Below, piece after piece: positions 37,440-47,677 of a stretch of DNA of 64,000 nt. Positions within the stretch are counted from its first letter, which is position 1; the number at the start of each line of letters is the position of its first letter. Position numbers and translations under genes: made by a program. Source of the DNA: Neptunomonas concharum (GTDB taxonomy: Bacteria; Pseudomonadota; Gammaproteobacteria; Pseudomonadales; Balneatricaceae); assembly GCF_008630635.1 (NCBI RefSeq), contig NZ_CP043869.1, forward strand, positions 930,001 through 994,000, given 5' to 3'. Below the pieces are notes generated by a model, which saw only the letters and a program-made list of their open reading frames with translations, did not search any database and had not been told where the DNA came from.

Positions 37440-38603
37440 ATGTTTGAGCTATTAGACAGCGTTCCACAGAATGCAGTGATCAAAGTGATCGGCGTAGGTG
37501 GCGGTGGCGGAAACGCAGTAGAACACATGGTCAAGGCAGATCTTGAAGGTGTTGAGTTCCTGTGTGCCAATACTGATGCTCAGGCGCTGAGCAATATGTC
37601 CGCTAAAGCGGTCATTCAATTAGGTGGTGCGACGACTAAGGGTCTAGGAGCAGGTGCTGACCCTGAAGTAGGGCGTTTAGCCGCGGTTGAAGATCGCGAC
37701 CGGTTAGCAGAGATGCTTGACGGTGCTGATATGGTTTTTATCACCGCCGGTATGGGTGGTGGTACAGGAACAGGTGCCGCGCCTGTAGTCGCTTCGGTTG
37801 CTAAAGAGATGGGGATTTTAACTGTCGCAGTTGTAACAAAACCCTTCCCTTTTGAAGGCCGTAAGCGGATGCAGATCGCGCTTGAAGGTATTAAGGAACT
37901 GCGTGAATCGGTTGATTCATTAATCATCATCCCAAATGAAAAACTGATGCAGGTGCTAGGTCGTAACTGTAGCCTAATCAATGCCTTTAGCACAGCAAAC
38001 GATGTGTTGTTGGGGGCGGTTCAGGGCATTGCTGACCTGATCACACGGCCAGGCATGATTAACGTCGACTTTGCTGATGTTCGCACCGTTATGTCTGAGA
38101 TGGGTATGGCGATGATGGGTACGGGTAAAGCCCGTGGTGAAGATCGTGCATTAGTCGCAGCGCAAGCCGCAATCAATAGTCCACTGCTTGAGGATGTCGA
38201 TCTAAAAGGCGCAAGCGGTATTCTGGTGAACATCACTGCCGGTTTAGATATGAGCTTAGGCGAGTTTACTGAAGTGGGTAATATTGTTGAAGAGTATGCA
38301 TCCGATGATGCAACGATTGTTGTCGGGACCGTTATTGATCATGACATGGCGGATGATATAAAAGTTACTGTTGTTGCTACAGGCTTTGATAAGCGAGCAG
38401 AACCTGTAAAGGTGGTAGCTGAGTCTCACAAGCGGAAAGATGGTAACGCTAACTTTGAGCAGATTGAGCTGCCAACAGTATTACGTCGACAAAAGCATGA
38501 GGCATTAACGGAGCCTTCTAGAGCACCGCAGTCGGCAGCTGAAAAGAAGCAAGATGTCGAGATGTTGGATATCCCGACATATATACGCAGACAGGCGGAT
38601 TAA
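37440..38603 (+). CDS. ftsZ: Cell division protein FtsZ
   Basis: Tubulin-like GTPase that forms the division ring. The 387 residues include IKVIGVGGGGGNAVEHMV (about 15-32), the tubulin signature GMGGGTGTGAAP (~102-113), the T7-loop region (NVDFADVRTVMSEMGMAMMG, ~206) and the conserved C-terminal peptide LDIPTYIRRQAD that binds FtsA and ZipA. The ATG at 37440 follows CAGGAG with seven-base spacing. Confidence 0.99.
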   Translation: MFELLDSVPQNAVIKVIGVGGGGGNAVEHMVKADLEGVEFLCANTDAQALSNMSAKAVIQLGGATTKGLGAGADPEVGRLAAVEDRDRLAEMLDGADMVFITAGMGGGTGTGAAPVVASVAKEMGILTVAVVTKPFPFEGRKRMQIALEGIKELRESVDSLIIIPNEKLMQVLGRNCSLINAFSTANDVLLGAVQGIADLITRPGMINVDFADVRTVMSEMGMAMMGTGKARGEDRALVAAQAAINSPLLEDVDLKGASGILVNITAGLDMSLGEFTEVGNIVEEYASDDATIVVGTVIDHDMADDIKVTVVATGFDKRAEPVKVVAESHKRKDGNANFEQIELPTVLRRQKHEALTEPSRAPQSAAEKKQDVEMLDIPTYIRRQAD

Positions 38604-38610
38604 ACGCGTG

Positions 38611-38647
38611 AAGAGTGCCGTTTCAGTTGCTGGTATAGCACTCTTTT
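38611..38647 (+). terminator. Possible weak terminator after ftsZ
   Basis: AAGAGTGC (38611-38618) is perfectly complementary to GCACTCTT (38638-38645), around a 19-base loop, with two more T. The long loop and short T run make it weak; it may only attenuate transcription into lpxC. Confidence 0.4.
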
Positions 38648-38693
38648 GTTACTATTTCAGGTTAATTATTGTTTATATTACCCCGGCGGACGC

Positions 38694-39608
38694 ATGATCA
38701 AACAACGAACCCTGAAGAACAGCATTAAGGCGACTGGAATCGGCCTTCATACCGGTCAAAAAGTGTATCTGACACTGAAACCAGCCGCTGTTGGCACAGG
38801 GATTGTTTTTCGACGGACTGACCTTGATCCTATCGTTGATATTAACGCGTGTGCAAAAAATGTTATCGATACCACTTTATCCACTAATTTAGGCAAAGAC
38901 GGTGTTCGAGTCGCTACGGTTGAGCACCTGTTATCCGCTTTGGCAGGTTTAGGCATCGATAATGCGATTGTTGAACTGAGTGCAGAAGAAGTGCCGATCA
39001 TGGATGGTAGCGCAGCACCTTTTGTTTTTTTGATTCAGTCAGCAGGTATTGCCGAACAGGACGCACCTAAGCAGTTTATCCGCATCAAGAAAGAGGTTAC
39101 GGTAAGCTCTGATGGTAAGTCGGCGACGTTTAAACCGTTTGACGGTTTCAAAGTTGGGTTTCTTATTGAGTTTGAGCACCCTGCTTTCGAAGGTCGTAAC
39201 AAAGAAGCTTCACTTGATTTTTCCAGTACCTCTTTTGTAAAAGAAGTCAGCCGCGCGCGTACGTTTGGTTTTATGCGTGATTTTGAATACCTGAGGTCGC
39301 AAAATCTGGCATTAGGTGGCAGTTTAGAAAATGCAATTGTTGTCGATGATTATCGCATTCTAAATGATGACGGCCTTCGCTATGAAGATGAATTCGTCAA
39401 GCATAAAGTTCTGGATGCAGTGGGTGATTTGTACCTATTAGGTAAAAGCTTGATAGGTGAATTCTTTGGTTACAAATCAGGCCATTATCTTAATAACATG
39501 CTATTGCGTAAACTTTTAGAAACGGAAGATGCGTGGGAAGTCGTGACATTTGAGGATCAGGAGCAACAAGCGCCGATCTCTTATCAGAAGCCTGTTTTGG
39601 CTGTCTGA
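38694..39608 (+). CDS. lpxC: UDP-3-O-acyl-N-acetylglucosamine deacetylase LpxC
   Basis: Zinc enzyme for the committed step of lipid A synthesis. The 304 residues begin [21 protein letters not shown]. Zinc ligands fit [15 protein letters not shown] (His ~78) and [17 protein letters not shown] (His and Asp, ~238-243); catalytic segment [12 protein letters not shown] lies near 103. The ATG at 38694 follows GGCGGA. It closes the dcw cluster, as in other Gammaproteobacteria, and is followed by a terminator. Confidence 0.98.
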   Translation: MIKQRTLKNSIKATGIGLHTGQKVYLTLKPAAVGTGIVFRRTDLDPIVDINACAKNVIDTTLSTNLGKDGVRVATVEHLLSALAGLGIDNAIVELSAEEVPIMDGSAAPFVFLIQSAGIAEQDAPKQFIRIKKEVTVSSDGKSATFKPFDGFKVGFLIEFEHPAFEGRNKEASLDFSSTSFVKEVSRARTFGFMRDFEYLRSQNLALGGSLENAIVVDDYRILNDDGLRYEDEFVKHKVLDAVGDLYLLGKSLIGEFFGYKSGHYLNNMLLRKLLETEDAWEVVTFEDQEQQAPISYQKPVLAV

Positions 39609-39628
39609 TAGTTGCCAATATCCTAAAG

Positions 39629-39650
39629 CCGGGCCTGTGCCCGGTTTTTT
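39629..39650 (+). terminator. Intrinsic terminator after lpxC
   Basis: CCGGGC (39629-39634) pairs with GCCCGG (39639-39644) across CTGT, followed by six T. It ends the division cluster. In the rest of the 185-base gap before secA I see a perfect 13-base palindrome at 39696-39708 (TTGAGA, T, TCTCAA) but no secM-like reading frame. Confidence 0.85.
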
Positions 39651-39793
39651 AATGTATATGCCCGAAAAGTTGTTTCAAATCTATACATAGAGCGGTTGAG
39701 ATTCTCAATATAGCCCTAATAAACATAGAATACTGACTTTAATAATTTTCAGTAGCTTACTGCTTCTGATACTTACGGAAAGACAATCAAAAT

Positions 39794-42526
39794 ATGCTGA
39801 CCTCATTCCTGAAAAAAATCTTTGGTAGCAAAAATGATCGAGAGCTGAAACGTATGGGGAAGCTGGTAAAGCTGATCAATGCGTTTGAAGAAGAGATAGA
39901 GAAACTCTCTGATGAAGAGCTAAAAGCAAAAACAGAAGCGTTTCGTCAGCGCCTTTCAGAAGGTACGGCCTTAGATGAGCTGCTACCAGAAGCCTTTGCT
40001 GTGGTGCGTGAAGCCTCTAAACGTACAATGGGGATGCGTCATTTTGATGTTCAAATGATTGGTGGTATTACCTTGCACGAGGGTTGTGTGGCAGAGATGC
40101 GCACCGGTGAAGGTAAAACTCTGGTGGCAACCTTACCTGTTTATCTAAATGCATTATCGGGTAAGGGGGTTCACGTTGTTACAGTGAACGACTATCTGGC
40201 CAGCCGTGACGCTGAATGGATGCGTCCACTCTATGAATCTCTGGGCTTGACGGTTGGTGTGGTGCTATCGCGCCAAGACCCAGAAGTGAAGCGCACCGCT
40301 TATGCTTGCGATATTACTTACGGAACTAACAACGAGTTTGGCTTTGATTATCTTCGCGACAATATGGCATTTAGCCTCGCAGAAAAAGTGCAGCGCGACT
40401 TCAACTTTGCGGTTGTGGATGAGGTTGACTCCATTCTTATCGACGAAGCACGTACCCCGCTGATCATCTCTGGCCCTGCCGAAGATAGCTCTGCAATGTA
40501 CCAGAAGATCAACACGTTTATTCCTAACTTGAAAAAGTTTGATGGTGAAATTGATCCAAAAGATACGCAGCAGGAGATAGAAGAGCATTTTGTTGTCGAT
40601 GAGAAAAACCGTACGGTTGAACTGACAGAAGCGGGACATCAAATTGTTGAGGATATGCTGACGCAACAGGGTGTTTTAGCGGAAGGTGAAAGCTTATACG
40701 CACCTCATAACCTGAATTTACTTCATCACGTGTTGGCGGCTCTTCGAGCACATAATCTGTTTACGCGGGATAAAGACTATATCGTACAGGATGGGCAGGT
40801 TGTCATCGTTGATGAGCATACCGGGCGCATCATGCCGGGACGTCGTTGGTCAGAAGGTCTGCATCAGGCGGTTGAAGCAAAAGAGGGCGTGGCGATCCAA
40901 CTGGAAAGCCAGACACTGGCTTCCACTACGTTCCAGAACTACTTCCGGTTATACGATAAGCTGGCAGGGATGACCGGAACCGCTGATACCGAAGCGTTCG
41001 AATTACGTCAGATCTATGGCCTTGATGTCATTGTTATTCCAACCAACCGCCCAGTCTCACGTATTGATATGAACGATATTGTCTTCCTGACCATGGAAGA
41101 GAAATATGATGCCATCATTAAAGAGATTCGCGATTGTCAGGAACGTGGTCAACCAACACTGGTTGGTACCGCATCGGTTGAGTCGTCTGAGCTGATTTCA
41201 AACTACCTGAATAAAGCGGGCGTCAAACATAATGTCCTTAACGCTAAGAATCATGAGCGCGAGGCGAATATTATCGCTGAGGCAGGTCGCCCAGGTGCGG
41301 TGACGATTGCAACGAACATGGCGGGTCGTGGTACCGACATCATGTTGGGCGGCAAGCTTGAGCTTGAGCTTGAAGCTTTGGAAAACCCAACGGATGCTGA
41401 TATCGAGGCGATGAAACAAGATTGGGAACAGCGTCATGCCAAAGTATTAGAAGCGGGTGGTTTGCATATTATTGGTACAGAGCGTCATGAGTCTCGCCGT
41501 ATCGATAACCAGCTACGTGGCCGTGCAGGGCGACAGGGTGATCCGGGTTCATCACGCTTCTTCCTCTCCCTTGAAGATGATTTGATGCGTATCTTTGCCT
41601 CCGAACGTGTACGCACGTTTATGCAGGCACTGGGAATGGAGAAAGGTGAAGCGATCGAGCATAAGATGGTGTCAAACGCCATTGAGAAAGCTCAACGTAA
41701 AGTGGAAGGTCGTAACTTCGATATTCGTAAGTCGCTGCTGGAATATGATGATGTTGCTAATGATCAACGTACGGTCATTTATGCACAGCGTAATGAGCTG
41801 ATGGAAACGGATGATGTTTCTGACTCTATTATTGCGATTCGTGAAGAGATGGTAGAGAGCACCATCAGTAACTTTATTCCGCCGCAAAGTATTGAAGAGC
41901 AATGGGATATTCCAGGTCTTGAGCGCTCATTGCAGGCTGAGTATGGTTTAGAGATGCCAGTTCAGCAGTGGCTCGACGAAGATAGCACACTGCATGAAGA
42001 AACGTTGCGCGAGAAAATTCTAAACGAGATTAAAGCCGCGTATGCTGCTAAAGAAGCCGTGGTTGGTGAACAAAGTATTCGTCTGTTTGAAAAGCAGGTG
42101 ATGCTCCAAGTGCTCGACACACTCTGGAAAGAACACTTACAAACGATGGACCACCTACGACAGGGGATTCACCTGCGTGGATATGCGCAGAAAAACCCGA
42201 AGCAGGAGTATAAGCGCGAATCATTTGAGCTGTTCCAAGGCTTACTAGAAAACATCAAGCGTGATGTCATTAAAATTATTAGCCATGTGCAGGTGCAAAT
42301 GCCGGAAGAAGTTGAGGCGATGGAGCAGCAACGTCGAGAGCAAGCTGAGCGCCAGCAGATGAACTTTGAGCATGATAGTGAGAACGCTTTGGCAGAAGGC
42401 GCGGAAGAATCTGCAGACCAAGGGGGTGATACCTTTGTTCGAGAAGAGCGCAAAGTAGGTCGAAATGAACCATGTCCCTGTGGTTCTGGTAAAAAGTATA
42501 AACAGTGTCATGGCAAGTTAAGCTGA
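39794..42526 (+). CDS. secA: Preprotein translocase ATPase SecA
   Basis: Motor that drives unfolded proteins through SecYEG. The 910 residues contain Walker [15 protein letters not shown] (~102-115), the DEAD-type [21 protein letters not shown] (~206), the preprotein cross-linking region, the second nucleotide-binding fold ([17 protein letters not shown], ~502; [19 protein letters not shown], ~570), the IRA/helical-wing domains and the C-terminal zinc site [14 protein letters not shown] (~894-907), which binds SecB and lipids. It follows lpxC as in E. coli, but without secM between. Confidence 0.99.
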   Translation: MLTSFLKKIFGSKNDRELKRMGKLVKLINAFEEEIEKLSDEELKAKTEAFRQRLSEGTALDELLPEAFAVVREASKRTMGMRHFDVQMIGGITLHEGCVAEMRTGEGKTLVATLPVYLNALSGKGVHVVTVNDYLASRDAEWMRPLYESLGLTVGVVLSRQDPEVKRTAYACDITYGTNNEFGFDYLRDNMAFSLAEKVQRDFNFAVVDEVDSILIDEARTPLIISGPAEDSSAMYQKINTFIPNLKKFDGEIDPKDTQQEIEEHFVVDEKNRTVELTEAGHQIVEDMLTQQGVLAEGESLYAPHNLNLLHHVLAALRAHNLFTRDKDYIVQDGQVVIVDEHTGRIMPGRRWSEGLHQAVEAKEGVAIQLESQTLASTTFQNYFRLYDKLAGMTGTADTEAFELRQIYGLDVIVIPTNRPVSRIDMNDIVFLTMEEKYDAIIKEIRDCQERGQPTLVGTASVESSELISNYLNKAGVKHNVLNAKNHEREANIIAEAGRPGAVTIATNMAGRGTDIMLGGKLELELEALENPTDADIEAMKQDWEQRHAKVLEAGGLHIIGTERHESRRIDNQLRGRAGRQGDPGSSRFFLSLEDDLMRIFASERVRTFMQALGMEKGEAIEHKMVSNAIEKAQRKVEGRNFDIRKSLLEYDDVANDQRTVIYAQRNELMETDDVSDSIIAIREEMVESTISNFIPPQSIEEQWDIPGLERSLQAEYGLEMPVQQWLDEDSTLHEETLREKILNEIKAAYAAKEAVVGEQSIRLFEKQVMLQVLDTLWKEHLQTMDHLRQGIHLRGYAQKNPKQEYKRESFELFQGLLENIKRDVIKIISHVQVQMPEEVEAMEQQRREQAERQQMNFEHDSENALAEGAEESADQGGDTFVREERKVGRNEPCPCGSGKKYKQCHGKLS

Positions 42527-42542
42527 TTCTAATCATCTTTTT

Positions 42543-42570
42543 AGAAAGCAGCTAAGGCTGCTTTCTTTTT
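42543..42570 (+). terminator. Intrinsic terminator after secA
   Basis: AGAAAGCAGC (42543-42552) pairs perfectly with GCTGCTTTCT (42557-42566) across TAAG, ending in TTTTT. It separates secA from argJ, whose ribosome site AAGAGGA begins a few bases later. Confidence 0.85.
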
Positions 42571-42587
42571 ATTAAGAGGAAATTCGT

Positions 42588-43802
42588 ATGGCAGTGGGTC
42601 CTGCAACATTATCGGAAATGTTTCCGGTTGATGGTATCCGTTTAGGTGTGGCGTCTGCGGGAATTAAAAAACCGGGGCGTAAAGATGTCGTTGTCATTGA
42701 GGTATGTGAAGGTGCATCTGTTGCCGGCGTTTTTACTAAAAATGCTTTTTGTGCGGCACCTGTCGTGCTTTCCAAGCAGCATATCGTATCGGGAAGCAAT
42801 CGCTACTTGTTAACCAATACCGGCAATGCAAACGCAGGTACTGGCAAGCAGGGCATGATAGATGCTCAAGCCTGCTGTGAAGCTTTAGCGGTACTAACCG
42901 GAGTATCAGCTCAGGATGTACTACCTTTTTCTACGGGTGTTATTGGCGAAAAACTGCCTGTGGATAAGATCAAAACAGCCTTACCTGACGCTTTGTCTAA
43001 CTTAGGCGATGATACATGGGCGCTGGCTGCAGAAGGGATTATGACAACTGATACGCGCCCTAAAGGCGTATCTGTACAATTTCAGTATGAAGGTAAAACG
43101 ATCACACTGTCAGGTATCTCAAAAGGCTCAGGTATGATTATGCCTAATATGGCAACGATGCTGGGTTACGTGGCAACGGATGCAGCGGTCAATCCGGACG
43201 TGTTGCAGTCACTTCTTAGTCAGGCTGCGGATAAATCATTTAATCGCATTACAGTTGATGGTGATACCTCAACGAACGACTCATGCATTTTGATAGCCAC
43301 TGGAAAATCCGGTTTGCAGGTGGATGAAGACCCTGCACTACTGGAGCAGTTTACTCAAGCACTGGAATCGGTGATGTTAGAGCTAGCACTGGCAATCGTC
43401 AAAGATGGCGAGGGAGCTACAAAGCTGGTTACGATTCAGGTTGAAACCGCAGCCTCACAAAAAGAAGCACTGGATACAGCCTACACGGTTGCTCATTCAC
43501 CTTTGGTCAAAACCGCGTTGTTTGCCAGCGATCCAAACTGGGGACGTATCTTAGCAGCAGTGGGTCGTGCAGGCATCGAAAACCTAGTATTGGATGATCT
43601 TAAAATCTATCTAGACGATGTGTGCTTGGTAGAAAATGGCGGGCGTGCGGATAGTTACACTGAGGAGGCAGGGCAAGCGGTAATGAATCAAGAAAATATT
43701 CTGATTCGTATCTGTTTAAATAGGGGTGGCGTATCCGAGACTGTCTGGACAACAGACCTATCCCATGACTATGTCACAATCAATGCAGATTATCGTAGCT
43801 GA
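42588..43802 (+). CDS. argJ: Bifunctional glutamate N-acetyltransferase / ornithine acetyltransferase
   Basis: Runs the cyclic arginine pathway, moving acetyl from N-acetylornithine to glutamate. The 404 residues include VAGVFTKNAFCAAPVVLSK (~42), NTGNANAGTGKQG (~78), STGVIGEKLPVDKI (~117) and the self-cleavage site KGSGMIMPNMATMLGY, where Thr ~189 becomes the nucleophile of the beta chain. FASDPNWGRILAAVGRAG (~306) is also conserved. The ATG at 42588 follows AAGAGGA. Its stop overlaps the Nudix gene in TGATG. Confidence 0.97.
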   Translation: MAVGPATLSEMFPVDGIRLGVASAGIKKPGRKDVVVIEVCEGASVAGVFTKNAFCAAPVVLSKQHIVSGSNRYLLTNTGNANAGTGKQGMIDAQACCEALAVLTGVSAQDVLPFSTGVIGEKLPVDKIKTALPDALSNLGDDTWALAAEGIMTTDTRPKGVSVQFQYEGKTITLSGISKGSGMIMPNMATMLGYVATDAAVNPDVLQSLLSQAADKSFNRITVDGDTSTNDSCILIATGKSGLQVDEDPALLEQFTQALESVMLELALAIVKDGEGATKLVTIQVETAASQKEALDTAYTVAHSPLVKTALFASDPNWGRILAAVGRAGIENLVLDDLKIYLDDVCLVENGGRADSYTEEAGQAVMNQENILIRICLNRGGVSETVWTTDLSHDYVTINADYRS

Positions 43803-44743
43803 TGAGCCGACTGATTCATGTAGCGGCAGCGGTTATTGAAGATACCCAAGGTCGTATCTTTATCGCTAAGCGCCCTGATGATAAACATCAGGGCGGCTTA
43901 TGGGAGTTCCCAGGGGGTAAGGTTGAGGATGGCGAAACTGCTCAGCAAGCACTTGTTCGGGAGCTTCAGGAAGAGATAGGGATCGGTGTTACTGGCTGCA
44001 GTCCGCTTATTCAGGTGCCTTATCACTATCCTGATAAATCGGTTCTCTTAGATGTTTTTCATGTAACTGGTTTTGATGGTGAAGCATGGGGTAAAGAGGG
44101 CCAAGAGGTAGTTTGGGTAGCTAAGCGTCAGTTGGATAGCTACCAGTTCCCTGCTGCCAATCGCCCTATCCTTAATGCAGCTCTATTGCCTGATCGTGTG
44201 TTAATAACCCCCGAATGTGGATCATCTGCTGAAGTACTCTCAGGTTTGCAGAAAAGCTTACTACAGCATCACTTGCAAGGTGTTATATTCAGGCAAAAGC
44301 AGATAAGTGACGAGGCCTACCAGCGTGGTTATGCGTTGATCTCCCAAGCACTGAGTGGCTCAGAGTGTTTATTGATTGCGCATTGCTCTATCGAGTTGGC
44401 CAACCAATTACATGCAGCGGCGCTTCATTTGACGAGTGAGCGGCTGGATGCGTTAACTGACCGGCAGGCATTTAAAGGACGTTTTCTTGGCGCCTCATGT
44501 CACTCGTTAGCACAGCTTAAACAGGCTGTAGATAAAGGTTGTGACTATGTGACTTTGTCACCGATAGCGCAGACTCAGAGCCACCCTGATACTCCCAATC
44601 TAGGTTGGGATGTAGCGGCTGAATGGGTTAAGGATCAACCGATACCTGTCTATCTATTGGGCGGTTTGGATGATACGGCGTTGGAGGGTGCAATCAACAT
44701 TGGTGCCCAAGGTATAGCTGCGATCAGTGCTTGGTGGCGTTAG
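43802..44743 (+). CDS. Nudix hydrolase (MutT-type) fused to a ThiE/TenI-like domain
   Basis: The 313 residues hold two domains. Residues 1-130 are a MutT-type Nudix hydrolase with the full box [23 protein letters not shown] (about 38-60), expected to clear 8-oxo-dGTP. Residues ~135-313 resemble thiamine-phosphate synthase/Ten[57 protein letters not shown] and [28 protein letters not shown], a (beta/alpha)8 barrel. Pseudomonas relatives carry the same fusion at this place; the role of the second domain is not established. It overlaps argJ at its start and the convergent yacG by 20 bases at its end. Confidence 0.92.
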   Translation: MSRLIHVAAAVIEDTQGRIFIAKRPDDKHQGGLWEFPGGKVEDGETAQQALVRELQEEIGIGVTGCSPLIQVPYHYPDKSVLLDVFHVTGFDGEAWGKEGQEVVWVAKRQLDSYQFPAANRPILNAALLPDRVLITPECGSSAEVLSGLQKSLLQHHLQGVIFRQKQISDEAYQRGYALISQALSGSECLLIAHCSIELANQLHAAALHLTSERLDALTDRQAFKGRFLGASCHSLAQLKQAVDKGCDYVTLSPIAQTQSHPDTPNLGWDVAAEWVKDQPIPVYLLGGLDDTALEGAINIGAQGIAAISAWWR

Positions 44744-44942
44744 CGGGCAAGCCACTAGCGTCATAGCTGCTGCTATAATCCTCATAGGCTTCATCAGAGG
44801 GTTGCACTGGGATCTGGTAGCTTTCGCTGGCCCAAGCACCTAAGTCGATAAGTTTACAGCGATCGCAACAAAAGGGGCGGGCTTTGTTGCTCTCATCCCA
44901 AAGGGAAGGGCCACCGCATTGAGGGCATTTGATGGTTGTCAT
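44724..44942 (-). CDS. yacG: DNA gyrase inhibitor YacG (zinc protein)
   Basis: Small zinc protein of 72 residues reported to inhibit DNA gyrase in E. coli. Four cysteines bind zinc: [12 protein letters not shown] (about 4-15) and [15 protein letters not shown] (~28-42). The acidic tail ([13 protein letters not shown]) is typical. It overlaps coaE by four bases, as in the usual coaE-yacG pair. Its 3' end overlaps the convergent Nudix gene by 20 bases. Confidence 0.93.
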   Translation of the reverse strand: MTTIKCPQCGGPSLWDESNKARPFCCDRCKLIDLGAWASESYQIPVQPSDEAYEDYSSSYDASGLPANATKH

Positions 44943-45553
44943 AGGCGATACTCATCCGCTGCCAGTTCTCTCAGTTTAAGATCCAATAAGCGTATCTGAT
45001 CTTTTAATGACTCTACAGAGCCGCCGTTATCCAACACGCTATCGGCTTTACTGAGCCTTTCATCACGGGATAATTGGGCATCCATAATACGTTTAACGAG
45101 TGCCTCGCTATTGTTGTCTCTAGCAACCGTGCGGCTTATCTGCAGGCTTTCTGGAACATCAATGACGACAACGTGATCAACCAGTTTGTGTTGGTCAGTT
45201 TCCAAAAGTAGGGGGGATGCAAGAATAACCAAGGGTGTCGTGCCTTGGTAATCCTCAATCTTCTCCATAATGCGGGTACGAATAACAGGGTGTAGTAATT
45301 GCTCCAACCACTCTCTGGCTTGGTTGTCAGAGAATACTTTTTCTCTAAGGGATGCTCTGTCCAGCTCGCCCTGAGGGGTGAGTACGTCGGCCCCAAACTT
45401 AGCCGCTATTTTCCCCAAAGCTGGCTCACCGGGTTCTACAACTTCCCGTGCAACAAGGTCAGCATCAATAACTGGTCGGCCCAACTCAGAAAAGATTTTA
45501 GAGGCGGCGCTTTTGCCGCTGCCGATTCCACCGGTGAGTCCCACTACTAACAT
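44939..45553 (-). CDS. coaE: Dephospho-CoA kinase
   Basis: Last step of coenzyme A synthesis, phosphorylating dephospho-CoA. The 204 residues begin [21 protein letters not shown] with the P-loop at about 8-15, then [15 protein letters not shown] (~32) and a lid/CoA region [14 protein letters not shown] (~85). The start lies 8 bases after the pilD stop. Order pilB-pilC-pilD-coaE-yacG is standard in Pseudomonas-like bacteria. Confidence 0.97.
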   Translation of the reverse strand: MLVVGLTGGIGSGKSAASKIFSELGRPVIDADLVAREVVEPGEPALGKIAAKFGADVLTPQGELDRASLREKVFSDNQAREWLEQLLHPVIRTRIMEKIEDYQGTTPLVILASPLLLETDQHKLVDHVVVIDVPESLQISRTVARDNNSEALVKRIMDAQLSRDERLSKADSVLDNGGSVESLKDQIRLLDLKLRELAADEYRL

Positions 45554-45561
45554 GTGATTAC

Positions 45562-46428
45562 CTAATAAAGCTGAAGATAGGCAGATGTAATATCATGGCC
45601 CCATAATAGTGCAATCCAGCCTGCAATAGCTAGATAAGGGCCAAAAGGTAAAGGATTGCTGGCTTCATGGCGCTTAAACAGCATCAGCAACATCGCTAAT
45701 AGTACGCCTGCGACAGAGGATAACAAAATCAGCAGAGGGATTTGTGATATACCGCACCAAGCGCCTAAAGCAGCAAGCAGTTTAAAATCACCATAGCCCA
45801 TCCCCTCTTTGCCGGTAACAAGTTTAAAGAGCCAATAGACAGACCAGAGTACTAAGTAGCCTGCAACGGCACCAAAAACGGCGGAATGAAGCGACGTAAA
45901 CAGATTCTGGGAGTTAACCAATAACCCGAGCCATAACAAGGGTAGGGTGATACGGTCTGGGAGTAGCTGGTGGTCCACATCAATAAAGGTGAGGCTAATC
46001 AGTGCCCATGTGAATACAACAGCAGCAAAACCTGCGTAATTAAACCCTAACTGATAGATCACTAAAGTACTGAGTATTGCCGTTAGCAACTCGATAAGCG
46101 GGTAGCGCAGGCTGATAGGTGCATGGCACTGGCTGCATTGGCCTTTTAGGAATAGATAGCTCACAACCGGAATATTTTCATACCAGCGGATACGATGGCC
46201 GCAGTGGGGGCAGGTAGAAGCAGGCACGGCTAGGTTAAACCTATCTTGAGGTATTTGAGTGTCGCTATTCTCGCCCTCATGAATGGAAGCTTGCCACTCG
46301 CGCTCCATCATAGCCGGAACGCGATAGATCACCACATTTAAAAAACTACCTACCAGTAGCGATACCAAAAAACAGACCACAAGAGTGTAGGTGGGTTCGG
46401 TTACTAGCCAAGCAAAAAGTTCGTTCAT
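45562..46428 (-). CDS. pilD: Type IV prepilin peptidase / N-methyltransferase PilD
   Basis: Inner-membrane aspartic protease that cleaves prepilin leaders and methylates the new N-terminal Phe. The 288 residues have about eight membrane segments. After the first (TYTLVVCFLVSLLVGSFLNVVIYRVP) is the cytoplasmic zinc domain with CPHCGHRIRWYENIP and CSQCHAPIS (~73-115). Catalytic aspartates fit TFIDVDHQLLPDRITLP (~155) and GMGYGDFKLLAALGAW (~217). The frame extends upstream into pilC, but ATG 46428 gives the normal MNELFAWLV start. Confidence 0.96.
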   Translation of the reverse strand: MNELFAWLVTEPTYTLVVCFLVSLLVGSFLNVVIYRVPAMMEREWQASIHEGENSDTQIPQDRFNLAVPASTCPHCGHRIRWYENIPVVSYLFLKGQCSQCHAPISLRYPLIELLTAILSTLVIYQLGFNYAGFAAVVFTWALISLTFIDVDHQLLPDRITLPLLWLGLLVNSQNLFTSLHSAVFGAVAGYLVLWSVYWLFKLVTGKEGMGYGDFKLLAALGAWCGISQIPLLILLSSVAGVLLAMLLMLFKRHEASNPLPFGPYLAIAGWIALLWGHDITSAYLQLY

Positions 46429-46435
46429 GTAAGAT

Positions 46436-47659
46436 TTATACCACGTTACCCAGCTGGAAGATTGGAAGATACATAGCCACAACCAGCCCGCCGACAAGTG
46501 TACCTAGTACCACCATAATTAAAGGCTCCATCAGGCTGGATAGGTTATCAACGGCGTTATCTACCTCCTCCTCATAGAAGCTGGCGACCTTATCTAGCAT
46601 CATATCCAAGGAGCCCGCTTCCTCACCAATGGCCATCATCTGTATCGCCATATTAGGAAAGACGCCGGTCATAGTAACGGCATTTTGCAGTGACTGGCCG
46701 GTAGATACGCCATTACGAATTTGGATAATAGCATTACGGTAAACAACATTGCCGGATGCGCCCGCTGCAGAATCTAGCGCATTAACCAAAGGTACACCCG
46801 CTGCAAAAGTAGTTGCTAACGTGCGGGAGAATCGAGCAATGGCAGCTTTATGTAATATTTGCCCGAAGATAGGTGCTTTTAAAACGGCCCTGTCGATAAA
46901 ATCGGCAAAGGCTTGGGAGCGCTGTTTAACTTTTGTGAATCCATAACCTAGTAGTACAAAGCCAATAAGGGCAATGAACCAATATGCCTGAGCAAGCTCA
47001 GATAGTTCAAGCACAAACAAAGTAAAAGCAGGCAGGTCGGCACCAAAGCTGGAAAAAATTGACTGGAATTGTGGTACTACTTTAACTAAAAGAATAGCTG
47101 ATACAATAATACCGACTCCTAAAACTGCTGCGGGGTAGGTCATGGCTTTTTTAATTTTAGCCTTTAATGATTCGACCTTTTCTTTGTAAGTGGCGATTCG
47201 ATCCAACATAGTTTCTAGGGCACCAGACTGCTCACCCGCACCCACTAAGCTGCAATAGAGGTCATCAAAGTATTTTGGGTGGCTCGCGAGCGATTGGGCA
47301 AAGTCTTGGCCACCGTTAACGGAGTTGCGCACATCATAAATCAACTCTTTGAGTTTGATCTTCTCAGTGCCGTTAGCAACAATATCCATACCCTGTAATA
47401 AAGGGACACCCGACTTCATCATGGTGGCCATTTGGCGGGTAAACTGGGCGATATCCAAGGGCTTAATCGGTTTGTTTTTATTACTAAAAAATGAGATCGA
47501 GGATTCTTTAGCAATTTTTTTAGGCAAAATTCCTTGCTTGCGCAGCAAAGCTTTGGCCGTTGCTACGTCTACCGCATCGATTTTACCTTTACTGAGGTTG
47601 CCGCTCTTATCCTTACCTTGCCAGTTAAATGTGACCGGTTTTTTCTGTTTTGCTGCCAT
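46436..47659 (-). CDS. pilC: Type IV pilus inner-membrane platform protein PilC
   Basis: Polytopic platform protein of the pilus motor (GspF family). The 407 residues start with a lysine-rich cytoplasmic part (MAAKQKKPVTFNWQGKDKSG) and contain two GspF domains: about 75-195 (FTRQMATMMKSGVPLLQGMDIV) and 275-400 (FSRTLATTFAAGVPLVNALDSA), with three membrane segments. The stop is 7 bases before the pilD start; pilB ends 18 bases upstream. Confidence 0.97.
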   Translation of the reverse strand: MAAKQKKPVTFNWQGKDKSGNLSKGKIDAVDVATAKALLRKQGILPKKIAKESSISFFSNKNKPIKPLDIAQFTRQMATMMKSGVPLLQGMDIVANGTEKIKLKELIYDVRNSVNGGQDFAQSLASHPKYFDDLYCSLVGAGEQSGALETMLDRIATYKEKVESLKAKIKKAMTYPAAVLGVGIIVSAILLVKVVPQFQSIFSSFGADLPAFTLFVLELSELAQAYWFIALIGFVLLGYGFTKVKQRSQAFADFIDRAVLKAPIFGQILHKAAIARFSRTLATTFAAGVPLVNALDSAAGASGNVVYRNAIIQIRNGVSTGQSLQNAVTMTGVFPNMAIQMMAIGEEAGSLDMMLDKVASFYEEEVDNAVDNLSSLMEPLIMVVLGTLVGGLVVAMYLPIFQLGNVV

Positions 47660-47677
47660 GCGTCAGGCGATCCCCAT

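Noticed and set aside
39609-39793. Possible secM between lpxC and secA
   Set aside because: No frame with a signal peptide and a C-terminal stalling sequence fits in the 185 bases; only a terminator and a small palindrome are seen.
40265-42536. Long open frames opposite secA
   Set aside because: They mirror the secA coding frame, show no family motif and have no start context.
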